The notes: generated by a model from the sequence alone, not told the origin. Counted from the first letter of the stretch, positions 23,649 to 32,757 are shown. The stretch: DNA of 60,695 nt from Candidatus Solincola quzhuomuensis (GCA_015711855.1 JACVJF010000004.1:1-60695); one strand, 5' to 3'. Translations and numbers: made by a program.

Positions 23649-25040
23649 GTGAGGGATGAGGGAACGCGTTTTCGGGCTGTGGCGAGGGAGGATGCGGACG
23701 AAGGGCGCGGTACAGTAACACGACCGCCTCTCGGCGGCAACCGCCAAAAGGACGCGCTCAATAGACGGACCAAGGGGCTTTTCTCCCTCCTGGTTATCCT
23801 GGCGCTTCTCCCGCCGCTCGTCGGTTGCGGCGGAGGGCGGACGAAGGAGGCGGGAGGGTCCTCGGGATGGACTATAGAGCGAATAGGTACCGGTTCCTTC
23901 CCCCGTTGGTCTTGGGCTCGAGACCTCATAACCTACACCGACCTGGTGGACGGGCAGTACGAGGTCTTCGTCTGCCGCCCGGATGGGAGCGAGGCCCTCT
24001 GTCTCACCGCGGACAAAGAAGCGCTGCGAGGTTGCGGCCACCGAGGGCAATCCGCCTGGCACCCCAGCGGTGAGTACATAGTCTTCACCGCGGAGAACGC
24101 CGCCTATCCCCGGCTGGGCCACGGAGCGTCCGCCCGTCCCGGCTGGGGACGAAACCATGACGTGTGGATCATGAACGCGGACGCTTCCGGATTCTGGAGG
24201 ATCACCGATTACCCGGAGAACTGGGCGGTCATGGAGCCCTCCTTCTCCCACGACGGGAGCAAGATATTCTGGTGCGAGGAGTATTCTATGGAAAAATATC
24301 CCAACGGGAAGGAGGGGGACCTCCTGCTTCCGGGGGACCGACCCACCGGCCCTCCCTACGGGCACCCGGGCGCTTACCATTCCGCCTTGCAGTTCACCTA
24401 CCGGGTAGGAGAGGAGATGTTGGCTTGGAGGATAGTCAGCGCGGACATCGCTTTCGGTCCCGATGGGCCGGTGCTCTCCAATATTAGGAAGTTGGAACCG
24501 CCCGCCGGTTACACCTTGAACGAGGCCAACGGTTTCCTGCCCGGGGACGACGGCTTCATAGGATGCTACTCCATACTTGCGGAGACAAACGGGAGGGCCG
24601 TCGCCGGAGAGCTGCTGGCCACCGATTTAGGGGGCCGGCCGGAGAGGAGGCTCACGGATACCGCATGGCTCCACGACGAAGATCCCTGTTTTTCCCCCGA
24701 CGGATCGCTTATAGCTTTCAAGGAGACCGGGGGCATCGTGGGACACGAGGACGAGATATACCTCATGCGCGCCGACGGCACGGGAAAGACCAGGCTCACC
24801 CACTTCACCGAGCCGGGGTACCCGGAATACGATCCTGTTTATGAGATGGAGGACGCTGAGAGATATGCATACCGTCCGTCCGGGACTCAGATAACGGAGA
24901 TGTGTTTCAGTCCGGACGGAAGGAGGTTGGTCTTCGGGCGCTGCCGACCGACCGGGGATCCCCTGGAGTCGGCTCTGGAAATACACTCCTATCTCTATGT
25001 CCTCACCCTGCCCGAAACCTGTCTTTCGGGGGTAGAATGA
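23649..25040 (+). CDS. lipoprotein with TolB/WD40-like beta-propeller
   Basis: A lipobox LVGC follows the hydrophobic stretch GLFSLLVILALLPPL, so the mature protein is anchored at the outer face of the membrane by its Cys. The mature part of about 400 residues contains repeated propeller strands of TolB type: GSFPRWSWARDLITYTD, QSAWHPSGEYIVFTAE, MEPSFSHDGSKIFWCEE, DPCFSPDGSLIAFKE and EMCFSPDGRRLVFGR. It is likely a periplasmic or surface binding protein; no enzyme motif was seen. The start is uncertain: GTG 23649 has GGAG ten bases ahead but gives an unusually long 59-residue leader before the Cys; GTG 23679 is an alternative. The stop overlaps the next gene by ATGA. Confidence 0.75.
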   Translation: MRDEGTRFRAVAREDADEGRGTVTRPPLGGNRQKDALNRRTKGLFSLLVILALLPPLVGCGGGRTKEAGGSSGWTIERIGTGSFPRWSWARDLITYTDLVDGQYEVFVCRPDGSEALCLTADKEALRGCGHRGQSAWHPSGEYIVFTAENAAYPRLGHGASARPGWGRNHDVWIMNADASGFWRITDYPENWAVMEPSFSHDGSKIFWCEEYSMEKYPNGKEGDLLLPGDRPTGPPYGHPGAYHSALQFTYRVGEEMLAWRIVSADIAFGPDGPVLSNIRKLEPPAGYTLNEANGFLPGDDGFIGCYSILAETNGRAVAGELLATDLGGRPERRLTDTAWLHDEDPCFSPDGSLIAFKETGGIVGHEDEIYLMRADGTGKTRLTHFTEPGYPEYDPVYEMEDAERYAYRPSGTQITEMCFSPDGRRLVFGRCRPTGDPLESALEIHSYLYVLTLPETCLSGVE

Positions 25041-25471
25041 GAAAACGCTCAAGCCTTAAGTCGGAAGCGGTTCGTCGGATACGCCTTATCCTGTTCTTCG
25101 AGACCCTGCTGGTCGTGGGAAGCGTGGTCGCCGCCTACTTGCTGCAATGGCGCATCCCACTGCCCGTCTGGCTCGCGGTACCCGCCGGGCTTCTGCTGTG
25201 GCTTGGAGGGTTGATGTTTACCTTGAACCGGCGGAGGAGATGGATGGCGCAAAACGGGGTGAGATCGCGAAGGGGAGGGCGGAATGGCTACCCCCTGGTT
25301 AAGGCCAGGGGGATCATGCACCTGGGAGTGGCCCTCGGCTTCCGTTCCTGGCCCACTTTGGCCTTAGCGGCGGTCCTCTTCGCGTTGAACCTGATCCTGG
25401 CCATGCGGACAAGACGCCTCATGCCGGAGAGACCGTGGAGACGGAGGGATACCTCGCCCGTCAACCCTTAA
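25037..25471 (+). CDS. small multipass membrane protein, function unknown
   Basis: 144 residues. Three to four hydrophobic segments: LILFFETLLVVGSVVAAYLL, WLAVPAGLLLWLGGLMFTL, and LALAAVLFALNLILAM, separated by very basic loops (NRRRRWM, RSRRGGRNG) that should face the cytoplasm. The ATG overlaps the TGA of the lipoprotein gene (ATGA), so it is translationally coupled and probably works with it. Family not recognised. Confidence 0.7.
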   Translation: MRKRSSLKSEAVRRIRLILFFETLLVVGSVVAAYLLQWRIPLPVWLAVPAGLLLWLGGLMFTLNRRRRWMAQNGVRSRRGGRNGYPLVKARGIMHLGVALGFRSWPTLALAAVLFALNLILAMRTRRLMPERPWRRRDTSPVNP

Positions 25472-25846
25472 ATCGTTTATGGAAGGCAATCGCCGAGCCG
25501 TGCATGGGACCGAGGATTGCTGCTCTCTCCATCGTACGGTGACGATCCTCTTTGCCCGGTCCCGATTCAGGTTGACAAGGGCACGGCGCGTTAACAAAAT
25601 TACCTCCCGAAAGAGCTGTTTTGCAGAGGTTTTATTCGTAAAAAAGGGAGACCTTGAGAGGTAAACGGAAATACCTTCCATTCTCAATGGCTGAAGGGCC
25701 GGAGATGAAGGAGACGAGGCGAGCGGCATTGAGGAGCGCCGTTAGGGTTTTTCCGGATCCGCGGGTCGAAGGACCGTAAAACGGCCGAAAGCCTCGAGTA
25801 AAAGCCAAGGCCACGGGAAGGAAAAGGGTTTGGAGGAGGGAGGAGG
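25472..25846. other. intergenic region, no feature recognised
   Basis: 375 bases. A moderately AT-rich patch near 25590-25690 may hold the promoter of the pentapeptide-repeat gene. A small CCATT-CTC-AATGG dyad lies at 25678-25690. Confidence 0.3.
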
Positions 25847-26350
25847 ATGGCGGATCCCGAGCACTTGGAGATACTCAAACAGGGGGTCAAAGCCTGGAAC
25901 GAATGGAGGAGGCAAAACGTTTATCTGGTGCCTGACCTGTACGGCGCCGACCTGCGGGGTTTGGATCTGCAATACGTTCACTTCATGCGCGCCAACCTCG
26001 GGGAGGCCAACTTGGCGGGATGCAACCTCCGGAAGTCCTACCTGGTGGGGGCTTACTTGCACGGGGCCGACCTCTCCGGATGCGACCTGGAAGGGGCGGA
26101 CATGCGCGGTTGCCACCTGAGCGGGGCAAAGCTGCGCGGCGCACGCCTGGTGGGGGCGGTGCTCAACAAGGCTTTGGCCGTGGGTGTGGATTTCACCGGG
26201 GCGGACATGAGGTCGGCCATGATGCTGGGCACCAACCTGGAGAACTCCGATTTCACCGGTGCGGACATGGAGGACGTGGACCTGACGGACGCCAAGCTGA
26301 AGGGCGTCAAGACGGAGGAAGTGAGAGGTTACCGCTTCCCAAGGCGGTAA
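25847..26350 (+). CDS. pentapeptide-repeat protein
   Basis: 167 residues. From about residue 24 to 150 the sequence is an array of A(D/N)LXX-type pentapeptides (for example ADLRG LDLQY, ANLGE ANLAG CNLRK, ADLSG CDLEG ADMRG), enough for roughly six turns of a right-handed beta-helix. A helical cap precedes it and RGYRFPRR ends it. Function unknown: some members mimic DNA, most have no known role. Its stop and that of the convergent 26352-27194 gene are one base apart, with no room for a terminator. Confidence 0.88.
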   Translation: MADPEHLEILKQGVKAWNEWRRQNVYLVPDLYGADLRGLDLQYVHFMRANLGEANLAGCNLRKSYLVGAYLHGADLSGCDLEGADMRGCHLSGAKLRGARLVGAVLNKALAVGVDFTGADMRSAMMLGTNLENSDFTGADMEDVDLTDAKLKGVKTEEVRGYRFPRR

Positions 26351-26351
26351 C

Positions 26352-27194
26352 TCAGTAGACCCAGCCCGGGAAGGTACACACGCCGGCCGGCTCCCTGGCC
26401 CGATACATCTCTATGCCCCTCCAGGGCTCTCCCAAGATGCCGTCGTGTATGGCCCAGGCCCTCCCCCGTACCGACTTCTCCATGCCCGGACGGCGGAAAG
26501 GGGTGCTCCCGTCCAGCTTCTCGTACAGTTCACCGCCCGGTTGGAAGCCGGCGTGGATCTCCTCCATCCTTCGCTTCCCCCTTATATAGTTGAAGCCGTA
26601 ATACTCGAAGATTATGGCGGTGTTGTAGGTGAGAGGCTCGGCGATGACCATGTCCTGACCCATGGCGATGACGAAGTCGCGGGCCAGGGGCACGAAATCT
26701 TTGAGCAAGCGGAGGCCCCGGCGGACCTGGCCGGGGGCCAAGCCCGCCTCCATGGCCCTGATCTCCTCGGGGATGTTGCGTCGCACGGTGGCGAACTTGG
26801 TACGCCTACCCGTCTCGTCCACGTCGGTGTCGAAGCGGGGACTGCGGGGATCGTTGATGATGAGGAAGTTGATCTCGATCTTAAAGAAGGGGGTGTCCTC
26901 GATCTCCAGGTAGAAGATGCAGTCCCGGTCGTCGGGGTTCTCCCGCACCTCGATGACGGCGAAGGTGGACTGGGGATGAGCGGTTATCTCCACCACCCGC
27001 TCGCCCTTCGGGTTTTGGAAGGTCTCCGGGTCGATGCCGAAGAGACCGAAGACCTTGTCCGGTACGAGCATCCCGTAAAGCCTGTCCTTGACCTCCTTTT
27101 CCAGTTGGTTGAGATCGTGGATGTTGCGGTGGGGGGCGTTTCCCGCGAGGGCACGGAATCTTTCCGCAAATTCCTCGGACACCCGATCATCCAT
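26352..27194 (-). CDS. unrecognised protein in the GMC oxidoreductase operon
   Basis: 280 residues, soluble, no signal peptide or membrane segment. I do not recognise the family. Features: DKVFGLFGIDPETFQNPKGE, an EITAHPQSTFAVIEV strand, an acidic-aromatic centre (DTPFFKIEINFLIINDPRSPRFDTDVDE) and an RGKRRMEEIHAGFQPGGELYEKLDG segment. The start overlaps the end of the GMC oxidoreductase gene by eight bases, with AAAGGG ahead, so co-translation and a shared function are likely. It may be an accessory or substrate-handling protein for the oxidoreductase. Confidence 0.72.
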   Translation of the reverse strand: MDDRVSEEFAERFRALAGNAPHRNIHDLNQLEKEVKDRLYGMLVPDKVFGLFGIDPETFQNPKGERVVEITAHPQSTFAVIEVRENPDDRDCIFYLEIEDTPFFKIEINFLIINDPRSPRFDTDVDETGRRTKFATVRRNIPEEIRAMEAGLAPGQVRRGLRLLKDFVPLARDFVIAMGQDMVIAEPLTYNTAIIFEYYGFNYIRGKRRMEEIHAGFQPGGELYEKLDGSTPFRRPGMEKSVRGRAWAIHDGILGEPWRGIEMYRAREPAGVCTFPGWVY

Positions 27195-28740
27195 GTTCCG
27201 AGCCCTTTTTCCCGTCCGGCGAGAGCCTCTCGTCTATGAATCCGGCGATGCGCACGGCCATGGCCATTATGGTCAACTGGGGGTTCACTCCCGGCGAGGA
27301 GGGCAAGATGCTCCCGTCGCATATGTAGAGGTTCTCCACGTCCCAGGTCTCGCCGGTGGGACGGACCACCGACCACTCCGGGTCGTCTCCCATGCGGCAG
27401 GTGCCCAAGGGATGGTAGGCGCTCATACCGTAGAAGTCGGTGACCTTCACTCTGGATCGCTCCAGGCGGCGGAGGTCCCTAACGCCGTTCAGTTCGTAGT
27501 GCCCGGCGATGGGGGTGAAGACCTTGCGGGCCCCTGCAGCGAACCATATCTCCGCCATGAGCACCACCGCCTCCTTGGCCTTCTGCACGTCACGCCCGCG
27601 CAGGAGATAAAGAACGGTGGGGCGGTCCCCCGGCCGCCGCAGGTCCAGCACCCGTCCCTGCGAATCGCTCTCGGACACCATACCCCCGAATATACCCATG
27701 TTGGGATATTTTTCCATAAGGTTGGCATGCTTCCTGCCGGCGAAGGGCAGGGCTAGGGCGTGTATCTCGGGGGGGACCGTACCCCCCTCCAGCATTATGC
27801 CCTCGCCCCGGAACTCGTCCACGTAGCAGGCCTGCGGTATACCCCGCGGCGGTCCGAGGTTCTCCTCGAAGAGGGCTACCGTCTGGACCGCGGGATGGAT
27901 CTGCAGGTTGCGGCCGACCTGGCCGCTGGAATTGGCTAAACCCAGGCGCAGCAAGAGATAGGGAGTGTAAACGGCCCCGCAGGCCAGGACCACCACCCTG
28001 GCCGCCACGCGGAGCCTTCGGCCGGTTGGCGCTCCGGAGGCGGGGTCCAGGAAGAACCCCGATACTCCGACGGCGCGCCCTCCGTCGACCTCTATGCGGT
28101 CGATGCGGCATCCGGAGTATACGTCTGTCCCGAAGCGGACCGCGTCGGGGATGAAGGAGACGTCCACGCTCTGCTTAGAACCTGAAGGACAGCCGAAGAC
28201 GCACGACCCGAAGCCCTCGCATTCCTTGGCGTTGCGAGGTAGCCATCCGCAGGATAGCCCCAGCCTTTCCGCTCCGGCGAGGAAGGTGGTAGCCACCTTG
28301 CCCGCCACCTCGGGGTCGGCTCTCTTGACGAAGAGATATTCCTCCAGATGCCCGTAGATGAGGTTGAGCTCGTCCTCGGTCACCTCCCGGAGACCGTAAG
28401 TCATCTGCCATTTCTTGAGCACCGGCCGGTAAATGCGCAGGGCGGTCCCCGAGTTGATGGTGGTCGTGCCGCCTACGGTCTTTCCCAGAGGGAGGATTAT
28501 GAAGGGGAGGCCTAAGGTCACCGTCTGTCCGGCATCGCGGTACATCCTGATGTAAGCCTCGGAAGGACGGAGATTGAAGTCATCGCGGGTGAAGTAATCC
28601 CCTTCTTCCACCACCACCACCGAGTGGCCCTCGGAGGACAGTTCGCGCGCCAGGGGTCCGCCTCCCGCTCCGGAGCCGACGATAACCACGTCTACGGCGC
28701 GGTCCACGTCCGATAAGACCTCCCGGGAGCGGAAGATCAT
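27187..28740 (-). CDS. GMC-type FAD oxidoreductase (long-chain alcohol oxidase/dehydrogenase-like)
   Basis: 517 residues. The N-terminus has the FAD-binding motif VVIVGSGAGGGPLARELSSEG and then GKTVGGTTTINSGTALR. A cysteine cluster CEGFGSCVFGCPSGSKQS, typical of the fatty-alcohol-oxidase branch of GMC proteins, is present. The C-terminus has the catalytic-type YHPLGTCRMGDDP and GVNPQLTIMAMAVR. It would oxidise a primary alcohol or similar group and pass electrons to a partner rather than to oxygen in an anaerobe. It overlaps the upstream small gene by ATGA and the downstream unknown gene by eight bases, forming a tight three-gene unit. Confidence 0.88.
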   Translation of the reverse strand: MIFRSREVLSDVDRAVDVVIVGSGAGGGPLARELSSEGHSVVVVEEGDYFTRDDFNLRPSEAYIRMYRDAGQTVTLGLPFIILPLGKTVGGTTTINSGTALRIYRPVLKKWQMTYGLREVTEDELNLIYGHLEEYLFVKRADPEVAGKVATTFLAGAERLGLSCGWLPRNAKECEGFGSCVFGCPSGSKQSVDVSFIPDAVRFGTDVYSGCRIDRIEVDGGRAVGVSGFFLDPASGAPTGRRLRVAARVVVLACGAVYTPYLLLRLGLANSSGQVGRNLQIHPAVQTVALFEENLGPPRGIPQACYVDEFRGEGIMLEGGTVPPEIHALALPFAGRKHANLMEKYPNMGIFGGMVSESDSQGRVLDLRRPGDRPTVLYLLRGRDVQKAKEAVVLMAEIWFAAGARKVFTPIAGHYELNGVRDLRRLERSRVKVTDFYGMSAYHPLGTCRMGDDPEWSVVRPTGETWDVENLYICDGSILPSSPGVNPQLTIMAMAVRIAGFIDERLSPDGKKGSEHG

Positions 28741-29177
28741 GGCCTCCCCTCCCGGGGTGGAAGTGGGCGGTCCCTGGTCACCACGCGGAGGTTAGCCTCC
28801 TCCTTGAGTGCCCGAGGGTCGAAACCGAGGGGCACGGAGACCTCCGGGCGCCGGTAATAGGACATGTAGAGGGGCATTCCCGCAAGCAAGGCCACGCCGC
28901 GGAGGAGCGGGTTGCGGGAGCCCATCAGGCGATTGAGAAGCTCTTGCCTCCTTTCCGGTGACAGCCGGGAGAAGGTCCTACCCGTGCGGATGACGGAAAG
29001 TACGCGGAGGGTTAGGAGGCAGACCCGATAAAGCGGCATCAGTTCCGGAGCTCCCGCGCGGAAGTATACTTCCAGGAAGGAGAGCTGTTCCTCCAGGTCG
29101 GGAGGGGGAAGCGAGGTGGAATCGCCCAAGAAAGCCTCCGCGATCTCCCGGATCCCGGATGGGGGAAAGGAGCTCAC
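28737..29177 (-). CDS. small partner protein of the GMC oxidoreductase
   Basis: 146 residues, predicted helical: IREIAEAFL near the N-terminus, a central hydrophobic helix (MPLYRVCLLTLRVLSVI) and YYRRPEVSVPLGFDPR before the end. Similar small helical domains precede or accompany GMC dehydrogenases (gluconate 2-dehydrogenase subunit 3-like, or the N-terminal domain of long-chain alcohol oxidases). The GTG at 29177 and the ATGA overlap with the GMC gene show it is first in this operon. The match to those families is by size, context and helical character only. Confidence 0.65.
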   Translation of the reverse strand: MSSFPPSGIREIAEAFLGDSTSLPPPDLEEQLSFLEVYFRAGAPELMPLYRVCLLTLRVLSVIRTGRTFSRLSPERRQELLNRLMGSRNPLLRGVALLAGMPLYMSYYRRPEVSVPLGFDPRALKEEANLRVVTRDRPLPPREGRP

Positions 29178-29645
29178 CGCCGACTCACCACCTCACCGTA
29201 AGCATCGCCCGGCGTATGTCCCTCAAGCGGCACGTTTCCTTCCTCCTCACCGACGACCCTAACGGCGTACGGTCGCGCTCTCTTCCGGCGATCTGTGGGA
29301 AGGACTCGTCGCCTTGCGTACATGGAATCGTGGCCGCGTGGACCGTGGTCCTCAATCCCGTTCGATTCAGAAAATCATTCTACCATATCGAGTGTCCTCG
29401 AGGCCGCTACGGGAGCGGGCTTGCGACCGCGCCGTTCAAGAGAGCGCAGGATTAAAGCGGGGTTGCGGCTCCATGCGGTAGGGTCGGGTTTTTCGAGTCC
29501 TATGTCTTGCCGTGATACCGCGAACCGGAAGTTAACCCTCGCCGCAGGCGGGCTTTATACTGTAGGAGAATCGAAGTTCTTGGCGTGAAGCGGGAAAGTT
29601 TTCCGCTCCCAGAGTAAGGAGCGGGGATGTGCGGATGAGAAGGGG
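29178..29645. other. divergent intergenic region, no feature recognised
   Basis: 468 bases between the GMC operon and the hydrolase gene. Only weakly AT-rich; no dyad or hairpin stands out. Confidence 0.3.
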
Positions 29646-30569
29646 GTGTTCTCCTTGACCGGAGAGAGGGGCAGAGGCGGCTCGTTCGCCAGGACGGATC
29701 ATCGTTTCCGGGTGGGCAGGCTACGTTGTGCCGCCTGGTTGTACGTTCCGGAGGGAAAGACGCGGCCGCCGGTGGTGGTCATGGCCCATGGTTTCGGGGC
29801 CCAGAGGGATTTCGGTCTGCAACCCTACGCCGAGAGGTTCGTCTCCGAGGGTATGGCCGTTTTCCTCTTCGACTACAGGAATTTCGGGGCCAGCGAGGGA
29901 AAACCCAGGAACTTGGTCAACCCTTGGCGTCATCTCCGCGACTGGAAGCACGCCGTCTCCTACGTGCGTTCCCTGAAGGAGGTGGACGGCGGCCGGATAG
30001 CTCTCTGGGGCTCCTCTTACAGCGGAGGGCACGTGATGGTCACCGCTTCCCGGGACCCGGAAATCCGTGCCGTCTGCGCCCAGGTCCCCTTCGTGGACGG
30101 CATCTCCTCGGCCGCTTACACCGGATGGAGACATGCCTGGCAGGCCACGGTAGCCGGTCTTCGGGACCTGGGTAGGGCTATTACTTTCCGGGAACCTTAC
30201 AAGGTGCCCATAGTCTCCGACCCGGAAACCTTCGGTATAATGAACACCCCGGAGAGCAAGCCGGGATACCTGGCATTGGTCCCGGAGGGGAGCGACTGGA
30301 AAAACGAATGCCCCGCACGTGCGGTCCTCGAGCTCCTGTTTTACCGGCCGGCGACCCGGACGCGTGAGGTGCGATGCCCGGCGCTGATCGTCCTCGGGGA
30401 GAAGGATTCCCTTATCCGGCCCAGGGCGGTGGAAAAAGCGGTCTCCCGGATGCGGGAGGTGACCATCGTCCACCTTCCCGTGGGGCATTTCGACGTCTAT
30501 ACCGGCGAATGGTTCAATAGGGTGGTCGCCATGCAGGCGGATTTCCTCCGCCGCCATCTGGAAGGCTGA
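29646..30569 (+). CDS. alpha/beta hydrolase
   Basis: 307 residues. VVVMAHGFGAQRDFGLQPYAERFVSEGMAVFLFDYRNFGASEG gives the oxyanion HG motif and early strands; WGSSYSGGH is the nucleophile elbow (GxSxG, Ser); LIVLGEKDSLIRP holds the late acid and LPVGHFDVYTG the catalytic histidine. All three catalytic residues are therefore present. Esterase, lipase or thioesterase activity is possible. The start is a GTG at 29646 close to AAGGGG; a TTG a little downstream is an alternative. It precedes the TetR gene by about 300 bases on the same strand. Confidence 0.88.
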   Translation: MFSLTGERGRGGSFARTDHRFRVGRLRCAAWLYVPEGKTRPPVVVMAHGFGAQRDFGLQPYAERFVSEGMAVFLFDYRNFGASEGKPRNLVNPWRHLRDWKHAVSYVRSLKEVDGGRIALWGSSYSGGHVMVTASRDPEIRAVCAQVPFVDGISSAAYTGWRHAWQATVAGLRDLGRAITFREPYKVPIVSDPETFGIMNTPESKPGYLALVPEGSDWKNECPARAVLELLFYRPATRTREVRCPALIVLGEKDSLIRPRAVEKAVSRMREVTIVHLPVGHFDVYTGEWFNRVVAMQADFLRRHLEG

Positions 30570-30788
30570 AGTCCGCTGCCTTCTGCGTGGATTTTTCGCC
30601 GGACGGCGGCGGCCCGGCGGTCGTGCGGCGAGGCGTTGTTTCCGAACCGAGCGATTGGCCTCCCGTGTGGAAAAAAGCGATGCGCGGAGAGACCCTTCGG
30701 GTCGTGCCCGTATAGAGCCGCCGATCGGGAGTAGGCATGGACCCCGAGATTCTTTACAGGGGAGGGGAAACCCCTTAAAATACGAACG

Positions 30789-30804
30789 GAATGACATGTC
30801 ATTC
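30789..30804. promoter_or_regulatory. TetR operator candidate, perfect 16-bp palindrome, FadR-like
   Basis: GAATGACATGTCATTC is a perfect palindrome 60 bases ahead of the TetR start. It fits the remembered consensus of the Bacillus FadR (YsiA) fatty-acid-degradation operator, TGAATGA-N4-TCATTCA, at all but the outermost left base. Autoregulation by the gene that follows is the simplest reading. Confidence 0.65.
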
Positions 30805-30864
30805 AGTTTATTGGATAGGACCATACCGCTTCATAGCATGTGTCCACGGCTGCAGGAGGGGTGA

Positions 30865-31476
30865 ATGGCGGATAGAACCCTGGTCGATCGAAGGCGCAGC
30901 GAGATCATCGAGGCAGCCCTGGAAATATTTGCCGAAAAGGGTTATCACGCGGCCAAGATAGAGGATATAGCCGCCAGGTTGAAAATAGGCCACGGGACTT
31001 TCTATCGCTATTTCAAGAACAAGCTGGACATCTTCAACCACGTGGTGGAGGACATCATCGCCCGGGCCACGGAGTTCGTGTCGGACATCGATCCTCGAGA
31101 GCCGGATACGCTGGAAGAATATCGCGAGCAGCTGGAACTTATAGGGGACCGGCTCTTCAGCCTCTTCAAGAGCTACCCGCAGATCTCACGGGTGCTCTTC
31201 TACGAGGCCTTCGGCATAGACGACGCCTATATGCAGAAGAGGATAAGGGAGATATTCGACCTTTTCGGCGATTTCACCGCCATGTATCTGGAGAACGGAG
31301 TGCGCAAAGGTTATCTGCGAGGGGACCTGCATATCCGGGAAACCGCTCTGGCGGTCAACGCGGCACTCTTCGAGGCCTGCCGGAGGGTGGTCTCCTCGCC
31401 GGACCCGGAGCGGGCGGTGGTGATATGGAAGGAGACGGTCATTAACCTCATGCTGGAAGGGATCAAGGCGCGGTGA
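30865..31476 (+). CDS. TetR/AcrR family regulator, FadR-like
   Basis: 203 residues. The N-terminal helix-turn-helix spans about residues 10-56 (IIEAALEIFAEKGYHAAKIEDIAARL then GHGTFYRYFKNKLDIFN), followed by a helical ligand-binding domain. The recognition region resembles B. subtilis FadR (IADGTIYLYFKNKEDI type), a repressor that senses long-chain acyl-CoA. The FadR-like palindrome upstream supports this. GGAGGGG precedes the ATG. It probably controls itself, the following membrane protein and perhaps the crotonase, synthetase and ETF genes elsewhere in the window; no second copy of the palindrome was found by eye. Confidence 0.9.
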   Translation: MADRTLVDRRRSEIIEAALEIFAEKGYHAAKIEDIAARLKIGHGTFYRYFKNKLDIFNHVVEDIIARATEFVSDIDPREPDTLEEYREQLELIGDRLFSLFKSYPQISRVLFYEAFGIDDAYMQKRIREIFDLFGDFTAMYLENGVRKGYLRGDLHIRETALAVNAALFEACRRVVSSPDPERAVVIWKETVINLMLEGIKAR

Positions 31477-31638
31477 GGGAACGGCTTGCCGTCTCGGGGA
31501 GAAGGGTACATGGGGTTGGGTTCGGAGCGGTAGGACGGCAAACCGGGCGCTTTCCGTGGCCGGAGGCGCGGAAGGGAGTACCCCTTAGATACGCCCGAGC
31601 TATATAGGTTCGGCCATCGACATGACGGGAGGTGGAAG

Positions 31639-32757
31639 ATGGTACAGGTGGACGTTTTCTGGAGCTACGGGATCGGTTCCAGTTTTGCCTTGGCCGCGTT
31701 CCGGCAGCTCCGGAGGCTGAAGGTGGAAAACGAGGTCCGGCGGTGGAAGCTGGGGTGGAAGGAGTGGCCGGAGGTACCCGAGGGGGGAGATGCCCCGGAG
31801 GCGGAGCTGATGCCGGCGGGCCTCAGTCGAGAGAACCACGTTGCTTTCCAGGAACTGGTAAAGGAACTCAAGGCCAACGGGCTGCGTCCCGGCAAGGTGA
31901 CCTTTAGGGACCTGGGGAAGGTGGTAAAGGTGGTGAGGGGCTGGGCGGAGAGGTACAGCGACGCCTTTCATAACGAGTATTTCCTCAAGAACCTGCTCTT
32001 CCTCTCGCTGCTCTTCGTACCCTCGGGAGCGGTCCTCTTGTGGTCCAATCCCAACTGGGAGACCATGCAGGTAGGGAGCTATGAAACCATTCCTCAATGG
32101 CTGGTGGGCATATTCACGACCACCAACGTGACGCAGGGGATCCTGGGTTTCCTGGTCACCTACGAGCTCCTCATGAAAGGTAAATATTACCAAGCAGCCT
32201 TACAGACCGTTCTGGCCTACCTGGGGTTTTTCTTCATCCTCGCCAATGGCTGGGACAACCGGGGATACCAGCGCTTCTTCTCCAAGAACCGGGAGGCCTT
32301 CGAGGACTGGAAGTGGACCAACGCCCTCCGTTGGTTGGGATCGGACGTGGTGGCCATACTCCTTGTTTACGGGGCCGCCTTCCTGCCCCTCATGTACTAC
32401 TGGATAACCAAATGGCTCATGGAGGGGCGGGAACTGGAAAAGGGCGGTGCCGCGGAGGTGGACCTTTTCGAGAGGCTTCCCGAGGCGGCCGAGTTGTTCG
32501 CCTACGAGAACATCTCCATCTTCGGGGGGACCCTGGGGCCGGCGGTCCTGGCCACTTTCCTCATCCGTCGGCTGGGTTGGGGCAAGGGCCTGGCCCTGAC
32601 GGCGGCGGCCACGGGGCTGATGCTCAGCAAGTGGGGCATGGGACCAGCGATGTGCAAGCGTTTGATGGGTGTGGATTCCTTGGAGGACGTCCCCGTGGAG
32701 GAGATGGTGAGGCGAGCCCTGGAGGAAAGCAGGGAACCGGCCCGGGTCGGTTCCTGA
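31639..32757 (+). CDS. multipass membrane protein, function unknown
   Basis: 372 residues from an ATG behind GGAGGTGG. The soluble N-terminal 115 residues begin MVQVDVFWSYGIGSSFALAA and contain helical charged sequence. They are followed by hydrophobic segments NLLFLSLLFVPSGAVLLW, QGILGFLVTYELLM, TVLAYLGFFFILANGW, VVAILLVYGAAFLPLMYYWIT, and LGPAVLATFLIRR / LALTAAATGLMLS. The NGWDNRGYQRFFSKNREAFEDWKW loop is striking but not known to me. No transporter family is recognised. It lies downstream of the TetR gene and ends in a clear terminator, so the two may form one unit. Lipid metabolism is a guess from the regulator only. Confidence 0.75.
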   Translation: MVQVDVFWSYGIGSSFALAAFRQLRRLKVENEVRRWKLGWKEWPEVPEGGDAPEAELMPAGLSRENHVAFQELVKELKANGLRPGKVTFRDLGKVVKVVRGWAERYSDAFHNEYFLKNLLFLSLLFVPSGAVLLWSNPNWETMQVGSYETIPQWLVGIFTTTNVTQGILGFLVTYELLMKGKYYQAALQTVLAYLGFFFILANGWDNRGYQRFFSKNREAFEDWKWTNALRWLGSDVVAILLVYGAAFLPLMYYWITKWLMEGRELEKGGAAEVDLFERLPEAAELFAYENISIFGGTLGPAVLATFLIRRLGWGKGLALTAAATGLMLSKWGMGPAMCKRLMGVDSLEDVPVEEMVRRALEESREPARVGS

